A stretch of 64,000 bases of DNA from NCBI GenBank assembly GCA_009829735.1, contig CM020618.1, forward strand, positions 10,507,119-10,571,118, in the 5' to 3' direction. Position numbers and translations under genes: made by a program. This DNA is from Pyropia yezoensis. Taxonomy: Eukaryota > Rhodophyta > Bangiophyceae > Bangiales > Bangiaceae. This document shows positions 50,226 through 61,517 of the stretch, one piece after another (position 1 is the stretch's first letter; each line of letters begins with the position of its first letter). The notes under the pieces are model-generated. The model ran no database searches, had not been told where the DNA came from, and saw nothing but the letters and a program-made list of their open reading frames with translations.

Positions 50226-52168
50226 ATGGCGACCCCGGGGATGGAGACCGACTCTCTTGACGAACGTATGGAGGACACCTCCTACGGTGCAGCGCCCGCC
50301 GGGACTTCCGGCGGGGGCTCCACGATCGCTCCGGGGGACGGGACTCCCGCGTCACCCGGCTTTGGGTTGACGACGGGATCTCTTCCGGAAGCGGGCCAAG
50401 TCGTCCCACGTGAGGCCTTGGGGCGGTGGTTTTACCCCGCTTGGCCTCTGTATGAGTAGGGGTTGACTGTTCTTCGCTGTGGCCGACTTGGCACAGCGAT
50501 GGGTCGGGTATGGGACCGCCTACGGAAGAAGTATCCCCGTAGGGTCGGGCTCCCTGCCGGCTTCAGGACGGACCAGTTTGCCTTCCTGGACGATGAGGAA
50601 GTCGAAGACGTACAGCGGGCCAAGGCCATGGTGGACCGCGGGGGAACTATCCCGGGTCCCGGCGACTTGCCGACCTTTACTTGGGACGCGGTGGCAACTC
50701 GCCCCCCGTACCTTCACGAGGCTGACCCGCACACTCATCACTTTGATGTGCGGATGGAGAAGGACTTCCGGCGAGGTCCCTACTTGGTGACCTCGGCTCA
50801 ACTTGAGTTTCCGCAGCAGTCAGCTGCCAGTAAGGAGCAATACTACCCGAAGAAGCCCGAGTGGTGGCCTCAAGTTGAGGTCCCCTGCGGGTTCCCTGCG
50901 TTGCTACCGCGGTTACTCGACCGCTTCGGCTCCGTCATGTTGACGGCTGGCCCTGATCACCTGGTGTGGGCCATGTTGGCCACCCAGTGGCTCCTCGAGG
51001 TCATGTCGACCTGGGTGTCTTGTGTTCAGCGGCGGGGAATGCTCTGGCATCTGCCCCTTCGGCTTATCCAAGGTTTGGAGCAGCTCACCCCTCAGCTAGT
51101 TGCTGAGGGGTGCTCATCAGGACAACTCACTCTACTTGAGGAGATGCTCCGCCTTCACAAGTTTATCGAGTGGGAGAGCATCGAACACAAGTTGCGCCGC
51201 CCCACTCGTGGGCCCAAGGACGATGGCGCACTTAGCCAGTACGTATGGGTCGCTCGTGAACTTCACGACGGCCGTGTGGTGCTCCGAGAGGGGCTGGGCA
51301 TCGGGGACTACCCGTATGCCCCGGGGGTGGATCGCCACACTGCGCCACCCCCGGACAAGGCCATAGTGATGGCCGTGCCCTCTCACGATGACCTCATGAC
51401 TCAACCCACTGCGGGGGCCCCGAGTAGGGGTCGCAGTTACACTCGGGCACCGCCACCTCGGCGTGCCCCTCCACTTCCTCCTGTCCCCTACCAGCCACAC
51501 GGGGACATCTCGATAAGCGTGGCTGTTGAGTCGTCCACTCGCGTGTCCCCCAACTTGGGGACCACTCTTCTGACGGTTTACCCCAAGTTGGTGTTAACGA
51601 CCATGCCTATGACCTCAGAGATGATGATCACCACGTTGGTGCGCACCATTTCCTGGTTGGCCGCGTCGACCGCATCCCTTCAGGCTTCCGAGACTCCTCA
51701 ACTTGAGGAGCGCGTTCGTACTGCGGTGGCGACCGCGAGTTGTGAGTCGGTGGCGGAGTTTAGGACGGCCGAGTTGGCTCGCATCTGGGCTATTGTGCCC
51801 CAGCCAGCCCCACTTGGGCGTGGCAAACGTCGGGCGAGCCGGGCATACTCGCCTCCTCGCCGTCGTCGCCGACGCTCGCGGCGCTCTCCCTCCGTATCGG
51901 AAGACGAGTTGTCTTATTGCGTCTCCGAGTCCTCCACTCCGTCAGAGTCGGAGTCTGTGCGGCGTCTGCGTCGCCAACTTGCACGCAAGACCAGCAGAAG
52001 GGTAGCCGCGGTCGTCGCCACTTGCGCGACCGTGAGGGGCGCGACGGTTCCGACTTGGAGCCGCCGGCCCCGCCGACTGGTGGGGAACGCTATCCGCGTG
52101 GGTCTCGCCGCTCGCCTCCACGTGAGGGCGAGGGCCGTGGGGTTGGAGAGTCTAGCACGCATGCCTAG
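50226..52168 (+). pseudogene. Antisense accessory gene of family A retrotransposon (right copy)
   Basis: It runs opposite to its host element. The start ATG 50226 (MATPGMETDSLDERMEDTSY) is chosen because the left copy has the same ATG and the open region upstream lacks another. It has one in-frame TAG at 50457-50459 (Glu in the left copy) and a 1-bp deletion near 51990, after which the true ending (HLRDREGRDGSDLEPPAPPT, then GEGRGVGESSTHA) is in another frame and stops at 52168. The product would be about 647 aa: an acidic/Pro N-terminus, a central region with DVRMEKDFRRGPYLVTSAQL and PLRLIQGLEQLTPQLVAEG, a Pro-rich linker and a basic RS-like tail. The solo LTR at 52179 sits 10 bases past the stop and so spares the gene. 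Function unknown. Confidence 0.75.
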
Positions 52169-52178
52169 TTTGCAGCTG

Positions 52179-52751
52179 TGTAGCATCCCTGGCCCCGACT
52201 TGGCGCCGACCCGGGACTACAACCAGAGGGCACCAGGTGCCAGAACACGCCCGCCGTGTGGTGATGGTTGGCGGCCGTGGCCCGTGCCCGGCGCTGGGAT
52301 GCGGTGGACTACGCTATCCACACGTGAGAGAGGGATTTCTGATGGGTTTTTGCATACTTGTGAGGGACTTGATTTGAGAGAAATTGAGTGTGAGATTAGT
52401 GAGTGGGAATAGAATTAGTAGTGATAGTGGCCCCCGACCTGACGAGGTTAGACTCGGGTCGGGGCCACTCGGGGTTATGGGGGGGGGCTACCTGGCCAAC
52501 GTTCCAAGGCTCCCCCAGATGCACGTTAAGAGGGACAGCGAGGCGCCCTTGGCCCGCGCCCTCAGGAAAAATACAAATGCGGGTTTGCTTTCCTCTTCCC
52601 CGTGTGCACTATCGTGCGTATCTGTTTGCTCTGCGAGCAGGCACGTGAGGTAACAGGCATACCATTCTCGTAGGTCCCCTTTCTGTGTTACCTGTCCCTT
52701 TCCCCCGAGGGATATTGACACGTGTCTGAGAGGATCGAGTTTTATACCACA
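52179..52751 (-). mobile_element. Solo LTR of family D with 5-bp target duplication (573 bp)
   Basis: Ends are TGTAGCATCC and TATACCACA on the plus strand, with AGCTG duplicated on each side (52174-52178 and 52752-52756). The left family A copy shows the empty site (ggcagctgcc near 550). A related fragment is at 12600-12965. Internal sequence was lost by LTR-LTR recombination. Frames crossing 52179, such as the apparent extension of the antisense gene to 52412, are artefacts. Confidence 0.92.
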
Positions 52752-52857
52752 AGCTGCCTTTGTTGTGAGAGTGTGAGGGTTAGGGCTGTAGTTAAAAGCC
52801 ACTCTGCGAACCACTTCGACTTGAAGCACTCTCTTGGCACTGCTACTCGGCCCTCCC

Positions 52858-55800
52858 TCACGTTGAGGCGGGGCTGTTAGGGTCTATCTCATTCCGGGCA
52901 CGGTATGCCCGGACCCTCTCAGCGGGAAGGTCCTCTACATATTCCCACGTATCATCCTTGGCCTTATAGCCGAACCGACGCACCCTCAACATGAGGCGGT
53001 TAGTGTTCTCATCCCATCCGTGGTCGATGAACTTATCGAACACGTACTCCTGCGGGCCATGTTTGGCCGCAGGCAGCGAGGGCAGGCGCCACGCTTCCAG
53101 CGCCCACGCCCAAGCTGGGTCGCCTGCAGGCGGTGGTGCAACTTTGAACACGTCCTGTCCGTTTCCTGCGCGGACCCCATCGTCACTTTCGATGGTGAAG
53201 CGCTGCCCATCAGTACGAAGGACCTGGTACGACCCCTTCGTCTGGAATACCAACTTACCCCCAGTTGGGGTGTGTGAGTGAACCAGTACCCAGTCACCCT
53301 GCTCGAGGACATGCTTAGCATTGCGCACCTTTTTGTCAAAGGTACGCTTGTAGCGCTTTTGCCCTTTGTCCATCTCAGCCCTGACTTTAGGGATGAGTTT
53401 TTCAAGCCTAGCAGCGAACTCCGCCTTACTCTCAGTAGGAGTAGGCGTACTGCCACCGTCGTCCCTAGTTCGGGGCGGCCGCCGTACGGCAATAGACCGC
53501 ACGCGACGGGGGGTCACAAAAGCGAGGGGTACTTCCCCGGTAGATGAGTGAACCTGCGAATTGTGGGCAGTGGTAAGAATAGAAATGTATTGGTCCCACG
53601 TTTTCACGTGCTCACTCACATAGTGGCGCAGCTGCCGAACAATAGTTTTGTTGAAGCGCTCCACCTGCCCATTAGTTCGTGGGTGGTAGGGGGTGGCATA
53701 GTTTGCCTTAACCCCCAACATATCCAGCACTCCCTGAAACAGTACAGACGCAAATTGCGGTCCATTGTCGGATAGGGTACTATCCGGGATGCCATACGCG
53801 GCAACCCAGTGATCTAGGAAGGCTGACGCGACCGACATGGCCGTGATCTCTGCCAGTGGGATCGCTCGCGTAAGTTTCGTGAAGCGGTCACAGAAACCCA
53901 GGAGGTACTGCTTGCCCTCCTCGGTCACTGGCAGTGGCCCAAGGATGTCCATAGTCAACGCGGCAAAGGGCTCCTTGGCAGGGAACAGTAACATAGCCGT
54001 AGTAGGCCGCCGTTCCATCAGACGATTCTGCGCACAACTTGTGCAGGCAGCGACCCAACTGTAGATGTCCACCACCATGGACGGCCAGTAGTAACTGGTC
54101 CTCAGCGTCTGTTACAGTTCACTAGACCCCAGGTGTCCACCTGTGGGAGCGTTATGCTCCCTCTCAAGAATACTGTCCTCGATAGATGCGGGGACGACAA
54201 GTTGTTCGGTCCCCTGGAATACCCCCTTCCTCAAGAGGAGGCCATCGTCTCCGATAAAGAACCGCGTCTCCGCCACCGTATCCAGTGTATCTCTCTGCGA
54301 CGTGCAGAAGAGGTCCTTGACCCGGGCCTTCACCACCTCGTCCAGGGACAGGGGCAAGTACTTCTTGTTCCCTGGCGCCTCGGGGTCCAATGCCTGACCC
54401 GAGCGCGTGACCACCCCCACGATGGGGATGTCCTCATCGACCGAGTTAGTGTCTAGCCCCTCGGTAGGTACCGGAGAAAGGCCGTCGGCAAGGGCAGGTT
54501 GCCTGCCAGGTCGGTACTCAATACCAAAGTTGAAGGGTGCCAGTCGCACCCTCCACCGGTTGAGACGAGTGTTCGTGCAATCCGTCTTGAAGGTGAACTG
54601 CAACCCGCGGTGGTCACAGCGGATGAGGAACTTCTCACCCTCTAGGTAGTGACGAAGTGACGTCACCGCGCACACCACTGCGAGTCCTTCCAACTCGGTG
54701 ACTCCGTAGTTCTTCTCAGCCGAGTTCAACCCCTCGCTGAAGTATCCCACCGGCAAGTACTCCTTGTCCGGCTGCTGCTGAAGCAACACACAACCAAGTT
54801 GGTCGTAGCTAGCGTCCACATCCAGGATGTAGTGGCCTCCCAACCTGGGAATAGCCAAGATAGGGGGCTTCAGCAGAAGGTCCCGAAGAGTCTCAAAGGA
54901 TTCCTGCTCCACCCGACTTGGGGGAGGCAGGTTCTTCGGTAGCGTTGAGCTCACTAGCTCATTCAACGGCTTCGCTACCTTGGCGAAGCCCTCGGTGAGA
55001 CGTCGGTACACGTTACACATCCCGAGGAAGCTCCTCATCTGGGTCTGGGTCCGGGGGTACTGAGCCTTACGGATGGCCCTCAAGTTCTTCTCGTTGACAC
55101 TGAGGCGCCCCGGGCGGACAACATGTCCCAAGTATTCCACCTCTTGAGTAAAGCGGCGGCACTTACTCGCCTTCAGTGACACACCGGCGTCAGCAAGTAG
55201 CTTGAACACCTGGCCAAGTTGGCCAATGTGTTCCTCCGGACTTCGGGAGAACACAATGATATCGTCTAGGTACACGAGACAGATCTGCCAGAATCATGTC
55301 CATAGCGCGCTGGAAAGTTGCCGGCGCGTTGCACAGTCCAAACGGTAGTCGCTTGCACCTGTAGGTACCACAGTGACAGGTAAAGGTAGTCTTATGCCTG
55401 TCTTCCGGGGCAATGGGAATTTGCCAGTATCCCGCGTTACAGTCCAGGGTAGAGAACACGTTTGCCTCCGCCAGGGAGTCCAGACAGTCGCCCATCCTAG
55501 GTAGGGGATAACTATCCTTCACCGTGCTCTCGTTGAGCTTACGGTAGTCGATACAGAACCGGGGGGTCCCATCAACTTTGGGGACGATAACCACTGGGCT
55601 TGCCCACTCGGCGTTGCTGGCCTCGATAACATCGAGGGCCTCCATGCGAGCGACTTGCTCCTTAACGAGGGCCCTCGAACGGGGCCCTCCCCTATACGGT
55701 TGTTGGCGTATAGGGGGTGCACTGGGTTTCAACTCGATCCGGTGTTGGGTGGCTCTCATGAGTCCCAATTGACCATCCCACAACTTGCGATATTGGTCCA

Positions 55801-56827
55801 AGAGGCGTTCAACTTGAACCCTCAACCTGGGTGGAACACCCTCCATGTTCACATGGGGCCGAGGAGAGGCAGCCGATTTGGCTTGGTGCTTCTCCTTTCC
55901 GGACTTCGGGTCGCTACTCGCGCCCGCGTTGAGGGTGACCGCTACTACCGGTCCCTCATGTTGGTCGATATAGCCGAACTTGGCTCCCGACTTGAAATAC
56001 TTGGGCGACGAGCTCAGGTTCATAACCTTGATCCTCCACGGGACCCCGGCTTTGGAGCCCATCGTGCCAAGGGAAACATGCACTTGGTGCTTGCGAGCAA
56101 GACGGGGGTGAGGGTGCACCAACCCGTTCCCCGTACAATCAGTTACAACGTCAACGTGCGCCACCGAGGTGGGGGGCAACGTGACTTTACGGGCTAAACG
56201 CAGGGTAGCAGTAAGCCCTTCTCTCACAGAGCAAACAGGCTTCGACTGTGAGACTGTCACAGGAGCCACAGACTTTCCCTTACCTAGGATGAGGATGGTC
56301 TCCCCATTCATCAACTTGACCCAATTCTCAGGGCCACAAATCAAAGGCACTTGTGTTACAACATAAGGGGTACCCAGAAGCAGGGGTACCGATATATTCT
56401 CAACTACTCCATAGGTCACGTCGACCTCATGGGTCCCCAACCTAGTTGGTAGGGTCACGGCACCAAGGATGGGAAGTACCCCACCATTGATGTCGATCAG
56501 ATGGTCAGCTTTAGACTTCCAGCGTTGGAGCTTCGTCTCCTTTGGTAATAGCGATTTGCGTATCAAGGAGGCTCCTGACCCGGTATCCAGTACGATACGG
56601 GCACAGCAGGCACGGCCGGGGGCTAGTTGCACCCGTCCAGCCACCTGGAAGTTCTCACCCGTCAGCACTGCGATGACCCGACGTGGGTTTACGTTCTTGG
56701 GGAGTCCAACCCGAGGTGGGCAGACTCCCTCAGGTCGCCGCAGTATCCGGCAGGGTTGGTTCGTCCTCTTGACCCACTTGGCCGAGGCTGCCGTTGTGAG
56801 CTTCGGACGACCAGCTCCAACGGTCAT
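52858..56827 (-). pseudogene. Pol polyprotein of family A: protease, RT, RNase H, integrase, chromodomain
   Basis: The start ATG at 56827 overlaps the gag stop as ATGA, and the pol frame is also open ~53 codons upstream inside gag. Protease LDTGSG (IVLDTGSGASLIRKSLL) comes first. RT follows (PRFCIDYRKLN, SYPLPRMGDC, CNAGYWQIPI, LPFGLCNAPATFQRAMD). A small deletion/frameshift at ~55270-55290 then precedes the intact catalytic MYLDDIIVFSR. RNase H is LDVDASYDQLGCVLLQQ. In the integrase, the HHCC finger (HNAPTGGH...CTSCAQNR) is split by an in-frame TAA at 54112-54114. The D,D,E core (TMDILGPLPV, LSDNGPQFAS, RTNGQVERFN) and a chromodomain (MLRVRRFGYKAKDDTWE) follow to the stop at 52858. The order RT-RNaseH-IN is that of Ty3/gypsy elements. 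The two breaks make this copy non-autonomous as read. Confidence 0.92.
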
Positions 56828-58794
56828 TCGTTTCCCGCCGACTTGGCGTCTGAATCGGCGGGCGATGGGAAGGACGATGAGTCCGAGGACGACGTGTCCG
56901 CCCCCTCCGCAGAGGGTGTGGCGACCGCCACTACCGGTCGAGGTCCACCCTCGCGGCGTGAACGTACTTCGTTCGTAGCCGACTTCTTACTCGCATTCCT
57001 AACAAGTTGTTGAATGCGTTTACTCAACTTGGGGCAATTATATGCCCAGTGTCCATCAGAGTTGCAGTTCCAATACCGATTGTCAGTTCCCGGAGAGGTC
57101 TTCCCGACTGGGGAAGACGAAGAGGTGCCCTGGGAAGTTCCCACGGCAGCTACTACCCTTTCCTTGCGGATTCGGCGTGCCTCTCTCAACTCTCTAGCCT
57201 GGCGCGCCTCCTCGCGTTCCTTGGCCAACTCGGCCTGACGCTCCAGGCGTTGTTCCTCCCGCAACTTGCGTTTGGCCTCACCTCTGCGGTAGGCGAACCT
57301 AGTTAACTCGGCTAGGGTCGCCCGGGCAGTATTATGCTCCCGGGTTTCCATCCGGAATGACCAATGGAGTCCCTCCACGAACCGACTCTTCACCACAGCT
57401 TGTGGATGAAGAAATCCACAAAGATTGTTGAGCTTACGAACTCGCTCCGCAAAGGACAACTCGTCCTCAGCCTCTTCCTGATGGGCTTGCGTAAACTCCT
57501 CGACTTGAGAAGCCAACGCTGCTTCATCAACCATGGCTCTCAAGAACCAGCTGACGAGCTCCAAATAGGACGTCACCTCACCAGCGCCTCCACTTGAGGA
57601 ACTGGGCATGACGGATATAAGTTCTGTCCGCAGGTCGCCCTTCGTAAACTCCTGTAGCATATAGAAAGCCATGCCTTTACTTATGGCATTGTCGTCACAG
57701 GCTTTTGTGAAACGACGTAGAAGCTCGAAGACACGGGGGGGGGGCGTTCCTTCCCACTCCGCTTTGTGCCCAAAAGAGTAAAGTGCATTCTTCTTGCCAC
57801 GTCCCATAGCTCGGGCCTGAATAGGACCGTACGCCACCGACTTATTGTGGAGAACGTTGGTCTCGCAGTCAAAGATCCTCTGGTAGACCGGGTTGGCCAC
57901 CTGGATCTTGGGCGGCACCTCACGTTGAGGGAACAGCCGCTGTGGCACTGGGGTAAGTTGACCCACAGTGCCTGTAGTCTGGCGCGGCGAGCTTGGTGTA
58001 GCCGCCGGCGTTTCCGAGGGAAACTCCCCCGTGAAGGGCGTACGCCCCACCGAGTATGGTGTGGCTCCCTCGTTGGGAGTCATAGGGGTCGCCCCCTGTT
58101 CGGGGCGACCCGAGATAGGCGTCAGGAGGGATTCCCCCTGCGCCTGCGGGCTCGAACGCCCCAATCCGGTCTGGACATTGAGACCATCTGGCAAACTCGC
58201 CACAATCTGATTCAAAATAGTATTCGTCATCGTGACCACCAGGTCCGGCAAAGTCTGCCGCAACACATTGGTCGCCTCCCGACGGACAGTTTCCGCAAGG
58301 AGTGGATTGTCGACTCCAGTTGAGTCTTGGTCCGCCTCCGGGAGTCCTCCTGAGGGGTAACCAGGATCCTCTGGGGTCTCAACCGGGGGCATGGGCGCGA
58401 GCCCATCGCCGACCAACGGAGGTCCGCCGTCCTTCGAAAGCCCAGTTGGCGACGGCTCCAGGCCAAAGTGGGCTCCAACCCGAGTGGAGCCCGCGGGGAC
58501 AGTCCTCACCCCTTGGGACGTTCCCGTTGAGTGTACCACACGGTGGCCGGACTTCGGCCCACCCACATCAGAAGTGTCACCCGAATGAACTCCCGACTGA
58601 GTTGGGGTGGCCTGTTGCCCGCCCGCACTTCCAGTCCTGCTGGCTTGAGGGGCCTCCAGTCCCTCTGCGACCCCAGGTAAACGTACCTGTGTCTCACCAG
58701 TATTCGAAGGCACTGAAGTACGTGCGTCACCCGTGTACTCCCCGGACGACGGGGGGTCCGAACTGGCCATGTTGGCTAACGATCCGTATGACAC
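56824..58794 (-). CDS. Gag of family A retrotransposon
   Basis: 656 aa, uninterrupted. A Pro/Gly/Thr-rich disordered N-terminus (to ~330) precedes a helical capsid region (VFELLRRFTKACDDNAIS, ELSFAERVRKLNNLCGFLHP, SFRMETREHNTARATLAELT). A highly charged helix follows (RLERQAELAKEREEARQARE), then the nucleocapsid finger. The finger reads YWNCNSDGHWAYNC: the first Cys of the expected CCHC box is Tyr (codon TAT at 57073-57075), one base from TGT. Zinc binding, and so RNA packaging, may be weakened. The C-terminus is Ser/Asp/Glu-rich. The stop overlaps the pol ATG (ATGA at 56827-56824), so pol could be made by re-initiation or by frameshifting. Confidence 0.85.
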   Translation of the reverse strand: MSYGSLANMASSDPPSSGEYTGDARTSVPSNTGETQVRLPGVAEGLEAPQASRTGSAGGQQATPTQSGVHSGDTSDVGGPKSGHRVVHSTGTSQGVRTVPAGSTRVGAHFGLEPSPTGLSKDGGPPLVGDGLAPMPPVETPEDPGYPSGGLPEADQDSTGVDNPLLAETVRREATNVLRQTLPDLVVTMTNTILNQIVASLPDGLNVQTGLGRSSPQAQGESLLTPISGRPEQGATPMTPNEGATPYSVGRTPFTGEFPSETPAATPSSPRQTTGTVGQLTPVPQRLFPQREVPPKIQVANPVYQRIFDCETNVLHNKSVAYGPIQARAMGRGKKNALYSFGHKAEWEGTPPPRVFELLRRFTKACDDNAISKGMAFYMLQEFTKGDLRTELISVMPSSSSGGAGEVTSYLELVSWFLRAMVDEAALASQVEEFTQAHQEEAEDELSFAERVRKLNNLCGFLHPQAVVKSRFVEGLHWSFRMETREHNTARATLAELTRFAYRRGEAKRKLREEQRLERQAELAKEREEARQARELREARRIRKERVVAAVGTSQGTSSSSPVGKTSPGTDNRYWNCNSDGHWAYNCPKLSKRIQQLVRNASKKSATNEVRSRREGGPRPVVAVATPSAEGADTSSSDSSSFPSPADSDAKSAGNE

Positions 58795-58869
58795 GGTCCA
58801 AGTCCACCGTTCCTCTGAGACAGAGGGCCCCCTACACCCGGGTGCACCCGGAGGTAAAGTTTACCTCTG

Positions 58870-58887
58870 TCCCCTGCTGCTCCACCA
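58870..58887 (-). promoter_or_regulatory. Putative tRNA primer-binding site
   Basis: Two bases after the LTR end, the minus strand reads TGGTGGAGCAGCAGGGGA. It begins TGG, as required to pair with a tRNA 3' CCA. I do not assign the tRNA. Confidence 0.55.
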
Positions 58888-58889
58888 AA

Positions 58890-59486
58890 TGTGGAAAAAA
58901 ACCTCTTACACACGCGACACCCAAGTTGGGGCGGTGTACAACGGCTGCCTACCGTGTCGGGGGAACCGGAAGAAGTGCAAGTCGCACACACTCTATCCCT
59001 GTTGTGGGGCAATCCCCCCACTGACAAACAAGAAGATGGTGTGTGGGTCGACAGTTTCTTGGTCGGGACGGGGAAGCAAGGCCAAGCCCCGCTGTCCCTC
59101 CCCTTCTCCCCCCAGGGTCCCCTCAGAATCTCGCCACTCAGAATCTCCCACCCCAGCACCTGCCCACCGGGCCACACGAAAATTTAAGACGATAAATGCA
59201 GAAAAGCCTTAAATCCAAGTTGGACTTACTACTAAGCTAACTATCCCAAACTTAGGGAATATGGACCCAAATGCAGGGGGAGGAACGGGTCAGTCTAGTG
59301 GCCTGCCGCCCCTTGCATGGCACGTGCTGCCCCCCTACCCGGGGGTCAATACTGCCACACTCCCCTCTCCTCAGTTCCGACCGACCCGGTCGGCCCTGTG
59401 AGGGGGTGCGTAAACGCACGTCTCGGCGTTGGGGGCGCGACTTGCTGTCCCCCCTCGAGTACGTAACGTGGACGTGGAGGCGAACA
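58890..59486 (-). repeat. 5' LTR of family A, right copy (597 bp)
   Basis: It is nearly identical to 49419-50014. The minus-strand start is TGTTCGCCTCCACG where the 3' LTR has TGACCGCCTCCACG. Confidence 0.9.
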
Positions 59487-60163
59487 GCGGTCGAGGATGC
59501 GAAGCCGGCAACGACGGCACCTTTATACATAGTCCGAGCGTCAGTCAGCTTGCAAATGGCGCCGTCCACAGCCCTTCCGCTGTCCTGTTCAGCAGCTCAT
59601 GAGGTCCGCTGATACACTTTCCCGCGCGAGAGGGAAATGAGCAAGCGGGAAACCAACAGCTGGGACAGGACACAGCGCAAGACCCCGAGGTCCTATGAGT
59701 CCACCACGAGTGAACCAGCACGAGAGGTCTGCAACCGCTCCCCTGTCCTGTGTTCCGCATGCATCCAGCCGTTGCACTCTCTCGTGGCTCGAAACGACTG
59801 CGACCGCATACCAAGACAATGCTGGTCGAGACAGGCAAGCGACGTACCTTCATATGCCGCGACAGAGCACACAGCTGGATTGCGCCGTACCCCTCACGTT
59901 CACGGCCGCGAAAAGAGACCAGTGCCGCACCTTCATGTCCACGGCGAGAGGGCACAAATCAGGTGAGGGGCGACGGCCACACGCGTGCGACCGTGGCGGG
60001 AGACACACACGAATGATATGAGCGGGCACCCGCGTTCTGGCAGTCTGAGGAAACTGCTCATCCGGCGCAACTGACACGCAGGGCATCGCCGCCGGCACTT
60101 GCTGGCGGACCGGCTCTCGCCGACACCGAACGTTAGAAAAATTTATGAACCTGACCCCAGTTA
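59487..60163. other. Interval between family A element and pogo transposon
   Basis: No gene supported; open frames lack recognisable domains. Confidence 0.45.
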
Positions 60164-60182
60164 CAGTGCGACCCCTCACTTG
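60164..60182 (+). repeat. Left TIR of pogo/Tigger transposon
   Basis: CAGTGCGACCCCTCACTTG, preceded by TA; a perfect inverted match to 63579-63597. Confidence 0.93.
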
Positions 60183-60928
60183 CCCTGGGGTAGACCAAGG
60201 AGGTGGCCCTCCTGAAAGTGTCCGGGGCCATATTGCTAAACGAATCTTGGCACTCATAAATAGGTGGGAGGAGACAGTCTGGCGGTGTTCTGCGGACAGT
60301 CTGGCCTAACCACGACGAATCACTTGACAGTAACTATGTATTCGTCACACAACCATGGATGCTGGACGCAACCAACTGCAGCCGTGGAGAGGCCAGGTAC
60401 ATCTGCCGACCTACACTGGACAGGGTGCCGACTCGGTTCGGTCACCCATCATTGTCGTCGCCCGGGGTCATGCGCTGGACGTTGCGAAAGACACCCGCCT
60501 CCATCATCAATCTGAAGCACCGCGGCGGGTGCCATCGGCTGGCACGCCACTGAACTCCGCCCGCCCTCACCTCTCCCCCCCCATCCCCCCCCCCCCCACC
60601 TGACCCCCTCCCCCCCCCTGCCCACACCCATCCCCCTCTGCCACACACCCCCCCCAATCCCACCCACGCCAACCCGACCCACCCCGTCCAACGAGCCCCC
60701 CGCCACCCCCCTTCCTGGCCATCCCCCTCGACTCGCCTTGCGCGGGACCCGACCAAATTCGGTCATCCATCATCGTCATCACTGGGCGCGATTGGTCGGA
60801 CCTTGCCGGTCGCCGCCCGCGATTCCGTCCCCGCGAGCCACCCACGCAGTCAAGGCGGCCCGGCGGATGCCATCAGGCAGCCTGCCTCCGACCTCTGGCT
60901 CGCCCCTGCGCCGTGCTCCACCCATGCA

Positions 60929-60960
<32 letters not shown>

Positions 60961-61517
60961 TCGACCACCCCCTCATCCCCACGCGGGGAAGTGAGCGGGG
61001 GAACGGTCCTGCCCGTCATCCCCCCGCGCCTCTCCCCCCCTCCCCTTCAGGTGGGACCCGCGCGTAGTGCTCGCGGTTCCGTCCCCGCGCGGCCACCCAA
61101 TCAGGCGTGGTGCCTCTGCCGATGACGCTGGACGCCCAGCGCCTCACCGCTGTTTTCCATACCCCCCCCCCTTCCCTTGCCCCACTCGTCGAACAGCACG
61201 GAGGCGGGCCCCGACCAAGTTTGGTCATCCATCATTGGCCGGTGGGGTCCGTCCGCCACGCCACGCTCTCCCGATTCCATCCTTTCTTCGTAATCCACCA
61301 CGGCGGGTGAGCCGCCGAGAGCCGCCGCAGCGGATGCCGCCGGGCGCCCCGCCCCCCTGTTCCCCACGTCCCAACCTCCTCCCATACCACATTAAGAAAC
61401 AAATGGCTTGCTGTCTGTGGCCAATATGCTATTTTTTTTTCTCGCCAGCCAGATCAAAGACAGGGCATCCGAGAGTTGGGGATGCGGCGACGGCGTGATA
61501 GTCCGTCTGGCCAGTGT

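Larger units (their letters stand above)
49419..59486 (-). mobile_element. Complete Ty3/gypsy chromodomain retrotransposon, family A (10.07 kb)
   Basis: On the minus strand: 5' LTR 59486-58890, primer-binding site 58887-58870, gag 58794-56824, pol 56827-52858, a solo LTR of another family (52751-52179), an antisense gene (50226-52168 on the plus strand), a polypurine tract (50034-50021) and the 3' LTR 50014-49419. Without the solo LTR and one copy of its 5-bp duplication it is 9490 bp. The two LTRs differ at about ten sites by eye (~98% identity), so the insertion is fairly young. Flanks (gttat at 49414-49418, gcggt at 59487-59491) do not form a target duplication, so an end may be mis-set or rearranged. 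gag is open; pol has a frameshift and one nonsense codon. Confidence 0.92.

Noticed and set aside
49419..52412. A separate non-autonomous element with its own gag-like gene next to an unrelated gypsy element
   Set aside because: The ~596-bp repeats at 49419 and 58890 are in direct orientation and ~98% identical, so they are the two LTRs of one element. The 'gag-like' gene lies inside it, antisense to gag-pol.
52179..52412. C-terminal extension of the antisense gene
   Set aside because: It reads into the inserted solo LTR, after a frameshift; the true stop is at 52168.
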